From Xylophilus sp. (GTDB lineage Bacteria > Pseudomonadota > Gammaproteobacteria > Burkholderiales > Burkholderiaceae_C), in contig WNDY01000007.1 of assembly GCA_009914555.1 (NCBI GenBank), positions 45,585 through 109,584 on the forward strand: a DNA stretch of 64,000 bases, read 5' to 3'. A model generated the notes under the pieces. The model was not told the DNA's origin and did not search any database. It saw only the letters and a list, made by a program, of their open reading frames with translations. Positions 18,830 through 26,601 of the stretch are shown here, piece after piece (the first letter of the stretch is position 1; each line of letters opens with the position of its first letter). Both the position numbers and the translations under genes were made by a program.

Positions 18830-19436
18830 GGATGTCCCGCTGTCGACGCACCTGGGAGCGAGCCTGCGGCGCGTAGGCATTGCCTTCGTGGCAGGTGCCG
18901 CGCTGGGCACACTGGCCGGGCTCCTGCGCGCGCGCAGCCCATTGATGGATGCCGCTCTGCTGGCGCCGACCGAACTGCTGCGCCCGATCCCTCCGCTCGG
19001 GCTCGTTCCGATCTTCATCCTGTGGTTCGGCATCGGAGAGATGTCGAAGGTGCTGTTGATCGCACTGGCCGTGTTCCTCGTGACGATGGGGGCAGCCAGG
19101 AAGGCGCCCGGTCCGTTTCGCGGGATCTCGTGCGGGCCGCACAGATGATGGGCGCATCGCGGGCGCGGATCTTCCGGCACGTCGTGCTTCCGAGCGCCCT
19201 CCCCCCCGATCATGACCAGCCTTCGGCTGGCGATGAGCATGGCGCTGTCCATCCTGGTCGCGGCCGAGCTGCTGGGCGGCGACCGCGGGCTGGGCTTCAT
19301 CGTCCTGGATGCCGCCAATTTCTTCAGGACATCGGACGTCTTCGCCGGCGTGCTGCTGATCGGCCTGCTGGGACTGCTTGTAGACCGGCTGATCGATGTG
19401 CTCACCCGCTGGCTCGTGCATTGGCAGGGCCGATGA
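18830..19436 (+). pseudogene. ABC transporter permease (SsuC/TauC type), frameshifted and 5'-truncated
   Basis: The text begins in mid-protein at STHLGASLRRVGIAFVAGAALG, continues PTELLRPIPPLGLVPIFILWFGIGEMSKVLLIAL, shifts frame near 19090 to give DLVRAAQMMGASRARIFRHVVLPSALP, and shifts again near 19200 to LRLAMSMALSILVAAELLGG through VDRLIDVLTRW and TGA. This is the binding-protein-dependent permease of the nitrate/sulfonate/taurine group. The start and the first helix are missing and no ATPase or binding protein gene lies beside it. Confidence 0.82.
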
Positions 19437-19500
19437 GCCCGCTTGGGTTTTTTCTTCGGAGGGTCGCCCCCGAGCGCGCATGCGCTCGCCGGCCGCACGC

Positions 19501-21006
19501 CTAACGCCTGCGCCAGAACGGCTCGGCCTGCCTGCGCAGAGCGGCCAGCGCTTTGCGGCTGGCCCTGGCGCAGCCGGGCCGCTGCGATTCCAGCCAGCCT
19601 GCGGCGAACCAGGCCAGCGGGTCGGACTGCGCCGCATCGCAGTACAGCGCAGCCGCCGTGGCGGTGTCGTTGAGCGAACCCAGTGCCTCCTGCACCGGCT
19701 TGAGCTGCGCCAGGTAGCGCTCGGCTGCCCGCGCGCGGAACAGCGACGCGGCGAATTCGGCCAGGTAGCGCAGCCGCTTGAGGCGCTTGCGCACGCGGTG
19801 CTGCTGCGCCGCGTCGAGCCCTTCGAAATCCTGGGCGGCCCCGACGACCGCGCGGTGCAGGCGCCGCAGGCGGTGGCGCAGGTAGCGGCGCGCAGCCTGC
19901 GGGCCGAGGGGCTCCGCCGGTGCCGGGCCGCCGCCCGCGGCGAATCCGATCAACGCGACCAGCGTCCGCTGGAAAGCGGGCGCGCGGACGACGTCGGCAG
20001 CGCCCGGCGCCGCATGCGCGCCCGCCGGTATCTCCACCCGCGGCGCGCCGGCATCGCGCAGGGGGGAGGCAAAACGCTGCACCACCTCGGCCCCGTCGCG
20101 CAGCGTGCCCAGCGCACGGAAGGCATCGACCAGCGGCGGAGTCCAGCCGGCATCGAACGCACCCGCGCCCAGGCCGTCGAGTTCGCGCAGCGCCGTGCGC
20201 AGGCGACGCAGGCCCACGCGCAGCTGGTGGACAAGGTCGCCGTCCTCGATGCCGGCCGCGATCTCGGAGGCATTCGGCAGCACCTGTGCCAGGCAATTGG
20301 CCACCATGGCCCGCTGCAGCGCAAGGCCATCGTCCTGGCCGCGCGCCAGCTGCAGCGGCGCAGCATGGACGGCGGCACCGCTGGCCCTGCCGGCGAGCAG
20401 CCGCTGCCCGCGCTCGGCCTTCGACAGCGTGCTGAACCAGAGCCCGTGCCGGCCGGCCCACTCGGCGGCAAGCGCGGCAAGGTCTCCGACCGGGCCGTCC
20501 AGCAGTTCCAGCTCCAGTTCGCAGACTTCCGACGCCACGGCGTCGGGCGTGCCGGCATGGGCGATGACGCGGCCCTGGTCGAGCGCCAGTGCGACGAGTG
20601 CGTCGCCCTGGCGCACCTGGCGGACCAGCCGCTGGATGTCGGTGCCGTAGGTCCCGACGAGTCCGGCGCCCGCGTGGGCCAGCACCAGCCGCAGGAGCCG
20701 GCCGGCGGGCGTGCCCTCATGCCGCGAGAGGTCGGGCAACGCGGGCGCAGCGGCGGCGTCCTGGCCCAGATCGGCGTTGTGCTCGTGCCGTTCCAGCGGA
20801 TGGCAGCCCGGTGCCTTGACGGTCTGCACCCAGCGGTCGCCCTCCTGCCGCAGGCGCAGGACGATGCTCTGCGCGGCCAGCGCGCCATCCGGTGTGTCGA
20901 AATACCGCGCCCGCAGGCGCAACGGCTGGACCGGGCCCTGCCGCAGATCTTCTTCGACGGCGGCGAGGCGGTCGGGGGGAATCTGGAACTTATATTCGAT
21001 TTCCAT
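19501..21006 (-). CDS. CYTH and CHAD domain protein
   Basis: 501 residues starting MEIEYKFQIPPDRLAAV, which carries the ExExK signature of the CYTH (triphosphate tunnel metalloenzyme) fold at residues 2-6; residues 1-205 cover CYTH. Residues 215-500 form a CHAD domain, rich in His and Arg (LVHQLRVGLRRLRTALREL, RVRKRLKRLRYLAEFAASLF). CYTH domains bind or hydrolyse triphosphates and CHAD domains bind polyphosphate. The fusion is common in proteobacteria and thought to act on polyphosphate. The frame stays open upstream; the first ExExK methionine is taken as start, with another ATG seven codons earlier possible. Confidence 0.88.
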   Translation of the reverse strand: MEIEYKFQIPPDRLAAVEEDLRQGPVQPLRLRARYFDTPDGALAAQSIVLRLRQEGDRWVQTVKAPGCHPLERHEHNADLGQDAAAAPALPDLSRHEGTPAGRLLRLVLAHAGAGLVGTYGTDIQRLVRQVRQGDALVALALDQGRVIAHAGTPDAVASEVCELELELLDGPVGDLAALAAEWAGRHGLWFSTLSKAERGQRLLAGRASGAAVHAAPLQLARGQDDGLALQRAMVANCLAQVLPNASEIAAGIEDGDLVHQLRVGLRRLRTALRELDGLGAGAFDAGWTPPLVDAFRALGTLRDGAEVVQRFASPLRDAGAPRVEIPAGAHAAPGAADVVRAPAFQRTLVALIGFAAGGGPAPAEPLGPQAARRYLRHRLRRLHRAVVGAAQDFEGLDAAQQHRVRKRLKRLRYLAEFAASLFRARAAERYLAQLKPVQEALGSLNDTATAAALYCDAAQSDPLAWFAAGWLESQRPGCARASRKALAALRRQAEPFWRRR

Positions 21007-21023
21007 GCGTTCGCGACACGGAA

Positions 21024-21515
21024 TCATCCGGGTGGCAGATGCACGTCCCGGTGCGCGAGCCGGTCTTCGAGCTGGCCGACATAGGCGGCCGTGGTGTTGT
21101 CTGATTGTTCCAGACGGGCCGCCAGCCGGCTTTCCAGCAGGTCGATGCGGGCGGTCAGCGCGTCGCGGCCCTGCAGCGCCACGGTGGCCTCGTCCTGCAG
21201 GCGCGACTCCAGCGCCAGCCGCAGTTCGGTCAGGCGCGATGCCTCGGCCCGATCGGCCAGCTCGCGCTGGCTCTGCAGGTCCTTGGCCCAGCGGCGGGTG
21301 TCGACCAGCACCTGGGCCTGCAGCGACAGCACGTAGGCCAGGAAGAACACGCCCAGCAGCACGGTGAGCGTGAGCATGACGATGCCCAGCGGCAGGTCGA
21401 CGACGGCGAGGCCCAGCGAGACCGGCGCCACGACCGAGAGCGCGGTCCAGTTGAGCGCGGCCAGCACGGCGATGGCCAGCACGATGAGAAGAAGGATGAC
21501 GGAGCGGAGTTTCAT
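21024..21515 (-). CDS. LapA-domain inner membrane protein
   Basis: 163 residues. Two hydrophobic helices (SVILLLIVLAIAVLAALNW and LPLGIVMLTLTVLLGVFFLAYVL) with the LapA/YciS-like NW..ALS.. pattern between them, followed by a long charged helical tail (residues 70-163) likely to form a coiled coil facing the cytoplasm. In enterobacteria LapA works with LapB in lipopolysaccharide control, but no lapB lies here and the tail is longer than usual, so only the domain name is claimed. It lies 17 bp upstream of the CYTH-CHAD gene on the same strand. Confidence 0.65.
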   Translation of the reverse strand: MKLRSVILLLIVLAIAVLAALNWTALSVVAPVSLGLAVVDLPLGIVMLTLTVLLGVFFLAYVLSLQAQVLVDTRRWAKDLQSQRELADRAEASRLTELRLALESRLQDEATVALQGRDALTARIDLLESRLAARLEQSDNTTAAYVGQLEDRLAHRDVHLPPG

Positions 21516-21675
21516 GGCGGCGCGCCTGGGCGAGGCGATGGCAGGATGAGGGATGGGCTGGGTTGTAGCGCATGCCCGCGGCGCCGCCCAGGGGCCGGAC
21601 AGCAAGAGCCGCGCCCGTCCTACAGGTGCGGCCAGGCTGGCGTCGGCGATCGGGGCGCGGCGGCAGGGGGCGCGC

Positions 21676-22047
21676 TCACTCGGCGAGCCGGCGGAAGATC
21701 TTGCGCAGCTGGCGCGGATCGACGGGCTTGCGCAGGAAGTCGTCCACCAGCGCGATCGTGTCCATGACGATGGCGGAGTCGTCGCCCAGCCCGGTCACGG
21801 CGACCATGACCATGCTGCCGGCGAACTCGTCGCGCAGCCTGTGCGCCAGTTCGCGGCCGGTCATGCCCGGCATGTCCACGTCGAGCAGCACGCCCAGCGG
21901 CCGCTTCTCGGCGATGAGACGCAATGCCTCCTCGCCGCAGGTGGCGACGCGCACACCGTAGCCGTCGAGCCGCAGCAGCTCGGCCAGCGTATGGGCGGCA
22001 TCGGGTATGTCGTCCACCACCAGCAGTTCGACCGCGGGTGCCGTCAT
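21676..22047 (-). CDS. single-domain response regulator (receiver only)
   Basis: 123 residues, one receiver domain: acidic pair D12-D13, phosphoacceptor D56 in LLDVDMPGMTG, T85 and K107 in FLRKPVD. No output domain. It is the last gene of the stressosome operon and overlaps the preceding receiver gene by four bases. Such free receivers relay phosphate between a kinase and another protein or act by protein contact. The likely kinase is the histidine kinase encoded two genes upstream. Confidence 0.88.
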   Translation of the reverse strand: MTAPAVELLVVDDIPDAAHTLAELLRLDGYGVRVATCGEEALRLIAEKRPLGVLLDVDMPGMTGRELAHRLRDEFAGSMVMVAVTGLGDDSAIVMDTIALVDDFLRKPVDPRQLRKIFRRLAE

Positions 22048-22454
22048 GGAGCCCTTCTTGCCGCATTCAGCGGCGGCAGGATGCGGCGCAGGTCGTCGAG
22101 ATGGAAAGGCTTGGTGTAATGGTGGTCCACCAGCATCGCGGCTTGGGCGACCCGGGGCTGCGTGGCGTCCCAGCCGGTCACCATGATGATGACGATGTCG
22201 TCGCGGTGGTCGGCGCGCAGGGTGTGCACCAGGTTCAGGCCGTCGAATTCGTCCATGCCAAAGTCCATCAGCAAGCAGTGGGGGCGCTGCTGCCCCACCA
22301 GGTCGAGCGCTTCCCGCACGCTCAGCGCCACGCGCGTGGAATATCCGTCCATCCTGAGCCCCATCGCCAGCGCCTGTGCGTAAGGACCGGAGTCGTCGAC
22401 GATGAGAACGGAGGTGGCATCTTCGGACGCAGCGAGGGAGAGGTTCGGGATCAT
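22044..22454 (-). CDS. single-domain response regulator (receiver only)
   Basis: 136 residues with a receiver domain: D20-D21, phosphoacceptor D64 in LLMDFGMDEFDG, T93 in VTGWD and K115 in HYTKPF. The dipeptide after the phosphoacceptor (FGM instead of xxMP) is less usual. The C-terminal 12 residues are short and basic, so there is no DNA-binding domain. It is cotranscribed with the histidine kinase (55 bp gap) and with the second receiver (4 bp overlap), giving the stressosome operon a phosphorelay-type end. Confidence 0.86.
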   Translation of the reverse strand: MIPNLSLAASEDATSVLIVDDSGPYAQALAMGLRMDGYSTRVALSVREALDLVGQQRPHCLLMDFGMDEFDGLNLVHTLRADHRDDIVIIMVTGWDATQPRVAQAAMLVDHHYTKPFHLDDLRRILPPLNAARRAP

Positions 22455-22509
22455 CGTATTACCTTCGCCTTCGGCCGCGGTGCGGGCCCTTCGGGCGGCC
22501 GGACGGTGC

Positions 22510-23775
22510 TCATGCGGATTCCAGGGGAAGCGAAACGGTGAACAGGCTCCCCTGGCCGGGACCCAGGCTGCTCGCCGTCACGATGCCGCCATGCTCGGCC
22601 ACCAGTCGGCGCACCAGTGTCAGACCAATGCCCAGACCGCTGTGGCCTTCGACCGCGCCCGGGTGGCCCTGGACGAACAGGTCGAAGATGTGGGGGAGGA
22701 CGTCGGGCTCGATGCCCGAGCCGTTGTCGGCCACCTCGATCAGCGCGCGGTGTCCCTCGCGCGACAGGCGCACCGCGATGCGGCCGCCCTCGGGCGTATA
22801 GCGCGCGGCGTTCTGGACCAGGTTGACGAGCACCTGCCGCAGGCGTGTCGCGTCGCCCAGGGTCCAGAGGTCGCCCGGGCTGCGCTGCACCGTCAGCGTG
22901 TGCCTCCTGCCGGTCACTGCGCCCTGCGCGATCTCCAGCGACTGGGCGACCAACTCGTTGAGCTCCAGCGGCACGCGCACCAGATCGACCTTGCCCTGGC
23001 TCACGCGCGACACATCTATCAGGTCGGACACCAGCTTGGTCATCTGCTCGGTCTGGCGGGCCATGAGCCGGCGCCGCTGGTCCAGCTCGTCGGCCGAGAG
23101 GTTCGGGTTGCGCGCGATGATCTCCAACATCAGCTGCAGCGTGCCGAGCGGCGTGCGCAGCTCGTGCGCGAGCACCGCGAGAAAGTGGTTCTTGCGCTCG
23201 TCGGCGCGCTCGAGTTCGAGCTGGCGCAGGCGCAGCTCCTCCAGCGTCGAGAGCATCTCGCGGTTCTGCCGCTCCAGTTCCTCGAGCGCCGAGGCAGGGC
23301 GCTGCCGGACCAGTTCCTCGACCAGCTGCGGCAGCCGGGCCGGGTCGAAGCGGCCGGCGATCCGCGGTATCACCGTCTTCAGCGTGACGGTCGTGTTCTG
23401 GCCCGCGGCAGACTCCACCAGGAAGCCGTCGACCAGCCGCCGCGCTCCAGCCAGGCCTACGGGCGCGCGGCCGCGCCGCGCCGGCCCGCCTGCGAGCACG
23501 GCCTCGACGTCGGCGATGCCCGGCCCCTTGTCCGCGATCTGCACGACCAGGTACTGCGGCCCCTCGCGCCGCGCCGGCTCCTCGAAGAAGAAGGTGGCCG
23601 TGCCGCCGCCGGCATATTCCACCGCGTTGCGCGCGATCTCCGACACGGCCGTGATGAGGCGCGTGGCCTGGAGCTGGTCGAGCTGGAAGCTCCCGGCGAG
23701 CTGGCGGGTGCGGTCGCGCACGTTGATCAGGCCGGCGCCGGTGATGCGGGCGGTGACGAGCGGATGGCGCTTCAT
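22510..23775 (-). CDS. histidine kinase with N-terminal RsbT/RsbW-type ATPase domain
   Basis: 421 residues. Residues 1-135 form an anti-sigma-factor-type HATPase domain (AVSEIARNAVEYAGGG as N-box, QIADKGPGIADVE as G1). A coiled-coil stretch follows (ALEELERQNREMLSTLEELRLRQLELERADERKNHF), then HisKA with FLAVLAHELRTPLGTLQLML and a second, classical HATPase_c (NLVQNAARYTPEG, DNGSGIEPDVLPHIFDLF, GLGIGLTLV). No membrane span or standard sensor is present, so input probably comes from the stressosome through the N-terminal ATPase. Its start overlaps the stop of the upstream phosphatase gene by four bases. Confidence 0.88.
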   Translation of the reverse strand: MKRHPLVTARITGAGLINVRDRTRQLAGSFQLDQLQATRLITAVSEIARNAVEYAGGGTATFFFEEPARREGPQYLVVQIADKGPGIADVEAVLAGGPARRGRAPVGLAGARRLVDGFLVESAAGQNTTVTLKTVIPRIAGRFDPARLPQLVEELVRQRPASALEELERQNREMLSTLEELRLRQLELERADERKNHFLAVLAHELRTPLGTLQLMLEIIARNPNLSADELDQRRRLMARQTEQMTKLVSDLIDVSRVSQGKVDLVRVPLELNELVAQSLEIAQGAVTGRRHTLTVQRSPGDLWTLGDATRLRQVLVNLVQNAARYTPEGGRIAVRLSREGHRALIEVADNGSGIEPDVLPHIFDLFVQGHPGAVEGHSGLGIGLTLVRRLVAEHGGIVTASSLGPGQGSLFTVSLPLESA

Positions 23776-24782
23776 GGGTGCAGCTTGGCGACGACGACGG
23801 TCGCGTCGTCGGTGCCGCGCAGGTGGCCGCGGAACAGCACGCCGGCGATCAGCGCCGGATGGCGGTCCAGCAGCGCCGGATCGATCTGGATGCGCGACGA
23901 CAGCCCGTCGGACGCAAGGACCAGCACCGAGCCCGGCAGCCAGGCATAGCGGTGCTCGCGCGTGCGGCGCATGTTGTAGCCGACGATGCCTTCGAGCGCC
24001 ATCAGGTGCTGGGTCTGCAGCAGGCCGTGCGCCTGGCCCACGATCAGCCCGGTGGCGTTGCCGATGCCCGAGAACACCGCCTGCCCGGCCGCGGTGTCGA
24101 TGTCGACCACCGACATTACCGCGCCGCGCGTGCTGCGCAGCGCGGCGTGCGCGGCGGCCAGCACGGTGGCCGGCGTGTCGCGCTCCGTCGACGCATGGAC
24201 CACCTGGACGGCCTTGAGCGCCGCATCGGCCGCCAGCGGACCGTGGCCGAGCCCGTCGACGATGCCCAACCGCTGCCAGCGCCCCGCCTGCCTGAAGGCC
24301 CAGGCGTCGCCCGACTGTTCCTGCCCCGGCTTGGGCGCCGCGCGCACGCCGAGCTGCAGGCGGCCTGGCACGCGGTCCGGCCGGCTGCGGGGCCGGGCAA
24401 TGCGCACCAGCAGGGCCGCGCCCTGGCCCGCCGCCGAGTAATGGTCGAACACGTCGGCATTGCGCTGCAGCACGCCCAGGCCCAGGCCCAGGCTGCCGCC
24501 GGTGGAAAAGCCGTCGCGCAGCGCGGCGTCGAACTGCGCGATGCCCGGCCCCCTGTCGACGGCCAGCAGCTGGATGCCGCGGCCGTCCATGTCGTCGAAA
24601 TCGCTCACGGCGATCCAGCCCTGCCTGCCGTACTTGGCCAGGTTGGTGGCCAGCTCGGTGCCGGCCAGCGCGGCGCGGCCGGCGCCGGCCTCGTCCAGTC
24701 CGAGCTGCGCGGCCAGCTGCACGACGGCGCGGCGCACCTCGGATGCGCGGCCGTCGCCGGCGATTTCTATCGACGTTTCCAT
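23772..24782 (-). CDS. RsbT-type ATPase fused to SpoIIE/PP2C phosphatase (RsbX-like)
   Basis: 336 residues from the ATG giving METSIEIAGDGRASEVRR. Residues 1-135 resemble RsbT/RsbW ATPases (GTELATNLAKYGRQG, VDRGPGIAQF, SLGLGLG). Residues 140-336 are a PP2C/SpoIIE serine phosphatase of RsbX size (GIVDGLGHGPLAADAA, then VFSGIGNATGLIV, LASDGLSSR and GTDDATVVV, with the metal-binding Asp residues DG and DD). It most likely dephosphorylates RsbS/RsbR to reset the stressosome. It overlaps rsbT by 16 bp. Confidence 0.88.
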   Translation of the reverse strand: METSIEIAGDGRASEVRRAVVQLAAQLGLDEAGAGRAALAGTELATNLAKYGRQGWIAVSDFDDMDGRGIQLLAVDRGPGIAQFDAALRDGFSTGGSLGLGLGVLQRNADVFDHYSAAGQGAALLVRIARPRSRPDRVPGRLQLGVRAAPKPGQEQSGDAWAFRQAGRWQRLGIVDGLGHGPLAADAALKAVQVVHASTERDTPATVLAAAHAALRSTRGAVMSVVDIDTAAGQAVFSGIGNATGLIVGQAHGLLQTQHLMALEGIVGYNMRRTREHRYAWLPGSVLVLASDGLSSRIQIDPALLDRHPALIAGVLFRGHLRGTDDATVVVAKLHP

Positions 24783-25168
24783 TGCGTGATGACCACCCGC
24801 GTGCCTTCGCCGGGCTGCGAGGAGATGTCGAACTCGTTGACCAGCCGGCGCGTGCCGCCCAGCCCCAGGCCCATGCTGTTGGCGGTGGAGAAGCCGTCGG
24901 CCATGGCGCGCTGCAGGTCGGCGATGCCCGGGCCCTGGTCCTGGAACACCAGCCGCAGGCCCTGGCGGCCGTCGCGCTGCACCTCGGAGATCTCCATCGC
25001 GCCGCCCTTGCCGTGCACCAGCGTGTTGCGGCCGATCTCGCTGGCCGCGGTGACGAACTTGGTGCGCTCGACCACGCTGAAAGCCAGGCGCGTGGCCCAT
25101 TCCTGCACCGCGCGCCGCGCCAGGGTCAGCTGGTCCGGCGTGCGGATCTCCAGCGTGGCGCTGTTCAG
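24767..25168 (-). CDS. rsbT: RsbT-like serine/threonine kinase (switch protein of stressosome)
   Basis: 133 residues if translation starts at a CTG at 25168 that overlaps the rsbS stop (CTGA). The ATPase motifs are complete: TAASEIGRNTLVHGKGG (N-box), VFQDQGPGIADL (G1) and SMGLGLGGTRRLV (G2). RsbT phosphorylates RsbS and RsbR and, when released, activates the downstream partner. No ATG, GTG or TTG lies where the family N-terminus should start; the first standard codon (GTG at 25108) would remove the first strand (ATLEIRTPDQLTLARRAV). The family is certain, the start is not. Confidence 0.82.
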   Translation of the reverse strand: MNSATLEIRTPDQLTLARRAVQEWATRLAFSVVERTKFVTAASEIGRNTLVHGKGGAMEISEVQRDGRQGLRLVFQDQGPGIADLQRAMADGFSTANSMGLGLGGTRRLVNEFDISSQPGEGTRVVITQWKRR

Positions 25169-25548
25169 GGCGGCGATGATGCGGCTCCCGGTTCGCCCAC
25201 CGCTTCCCGGAGCAACTGCATACCCTTGTCCACGTTCAGCGCGGTCTGGATGCCGCGCAGCGACATGCCCAGCTCGACCAGCGTGATCGCCACGGCCGGC
25301 CGCATGCCGACCAGCACCGTGGTCGCGTCCATGATGCGCGCCACCGCGGCGATGTTGCCGAGCGAGCGGCCGATGAACGAATCGACGATCTCCAGGCCCG
25401 AGATGTCGATCAGCACGCCGCGCGCGTTGGTCCTGGAGAGCGTGTTGGTCAGGTCGTCCTGGAGGGTCAGCGCGAGCTGGTCGTGCAGCTCGATCTGGAC
25501 GGTGACCAGCAGGAAGTCGCCGAGCCGCAGGATCGGAATGCGTTCCAA
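25165..25548 (-). CDS. rsbS: RsbS-like STAS-domain stressosome scaffold
   Basis: 127 residues, single STAS domain: MERIPILRLGDFLLVTVQIEL, then GVLIDISGLEIVDSFIGR with S57 in the position of the RsbT-phosphorylated serine, and GMRPAVAITLVELGMSLRGIQTALNVDKG. With RsbR it forms the large stressosome core that holds RsbT until stress triggers phosphorylation. It lies 4 bp after rsbR. The Pro/Ser-rich end (PGAASSPP) is just beyond the conserved domain. Confidence 0.92.
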   Translation of the reverse strand: MERIPILRLGDFLLVTVQIELHDQLALTLQDDLTNTLSRTNARGVLIDISGLEIVDSFIGRSLGNIAAVARIMDATTVLVGMRPAVAITLVELGMSLRGIQTALNVDKGMQLLREAVGEPGAASSPP

Positions 25549-25552
25549 GATG

Positions 25553-26446
25553 TCAGGCTCCGTGCTGCGAAGCGGTGCGCTGCTGCGCGGCCGAGACTAC
25601 GAGGCTGCGTTTCTGGAAGGCCAGGCGCAGCGCGTCGGCCAGCGTGGACTTGGTGCCGACATCGCCCAGGTCCACGCCCAGATGCACGATGGTCTGCGCG
25701 ATCTGCGGTCGGATGCCGCTCAGGATGCACTCCGCGCCCATGAGCCGCGCTGCCGCGATGGTCTTGAGCAGGTGCTGGGCCACCAGCGTATCGACGGTGG
25801 GCACGCCGGTGATGTCGATGATGGCGATGGTCGCCTCGTTGTCGACGATGGCTTCGAGCAGCGACTCCATCACCACCTGGGTGCGCTCGCTGTCGAGTGT
25901 GCCGATCAGCGGCACGGCCACGATGCCGGCCCACAGCCGGATCACCGGCGTGGACAGCTCCAGCAGTTCCTGCTGCTGACGGATGATGACCTGCTCGCGG
26001 CCCTGCTGGTAGGCATCGACCGTCAGCAGGCCGAGCCGGTCGAGCAGCAGCGATATCTTCCAGGTCTCCTCGGCCAGGCGCCTGGGCTGGTCGGCGTAGG
26101 CGCGGCCCAGCGATTCAAACAGCGGTTTCTTCAGCGAGAAGACGAAGGTCGCGGTCTCCGACGGCGTGAAGCCGGAGAGGGCGCGGCCCCTGGAGAGCGC
26201 GGACAGCGAGGCGCGGATGTCGTCCCAGTGCGGGCCCGAGAGCGTCGCCTCGCCGCCATGCGACAGGGCCGCGGCCAGCAGCGCGAGGAAGGCGCGGGAC
26301 TGCTCCGCCAGTTCCGATTCGCTGAGCAGCTCGCGGCGGCCGGTGTCCGCGAACTGCTGCTCGGTCCAGGCTTTCAGGATCGATGCCTGGTCGGCAATGA
26401 GGATCCGACCCGTGTTTTTCTGCTCCGCCACTTTCGCCTCGCGCAT
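25553..26446 (-). CDS. rsbR: RsbR-like stressosome sensor (N-terminal sensor + STAS)
   Basis: 297 residues. Residues 20-150 form the all-helical RsbR N-terminal domain (RELLSESELAEQSRAFLALL, then TPSETATFVFSLKKPLFESLG), the presumed sensor of the turrets. Residues 165-285 are STAS, with IAIIDITGVPTVDTLVAQHLL and VDLGDVGTKSTL, which carry the two threonines phosphorylated by RsbT in RsbRA. Only one RsbR paralogue is visible here. It is the first gene of the seven-gene operon, preceded by a 155 bp gap that also holds repeat B. Confidence 0.92.
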   Translation of the reverse strand: MREAKVAEQKNTGRILIADQASILKAWTEQQFADTGRRELLSESELAEQSRAFLALLAAALSHGGEATLSGPHWDDIRASLSALSRGRALSGFTPSETATFVFSLKKPLFESLGRAYADQPRRLAEETWKISLLLDRLGLLTVDAYQQGREQVIIRQQQELLELSTPVIRLWAGIVAVPLIGTLDSERTQVVMESLLEAIVDNEATIAIIDITGVPTVDTLVAQHLLKTIAAARLMGAECILSGIRPQIAQTIVHLGVDLGDVGTKSTLADALRLAFQKRSLVVSAAQQRTASQHGA

Positions 26447-26524
26447 TGTGAAATGCGGCGATTATGCCGGGCCGTCCTGTAGGACAAGAGCGCGAGATGA
26501 GGCGGATCCGGAGGGCTTCCGAGA

Positions 26525-26590
26525 GGTATACACCCCAGACTATATGGCTGGAGCGACTGTTATCCGCCCGATCCAGGCATATACCCATGC
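26525..26590 (-). repeat. stop-proximal palindromic repeat, copy B
   Basis: On the minus strand it begins 11 bp after the acs stop codon with ATGGGTATATGCCTGG, and ends CCAGCCATATAG then TGGGGTGTATACC. TATATGCCTGG and CCAGCCATATA are inverted repeats with one mismatch. The box GTATACC at the far end corresponds to the right end of the other copies. Confidence 0.55.
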
Positions 26591-26601
26591 CACACTCCAG
26601 A

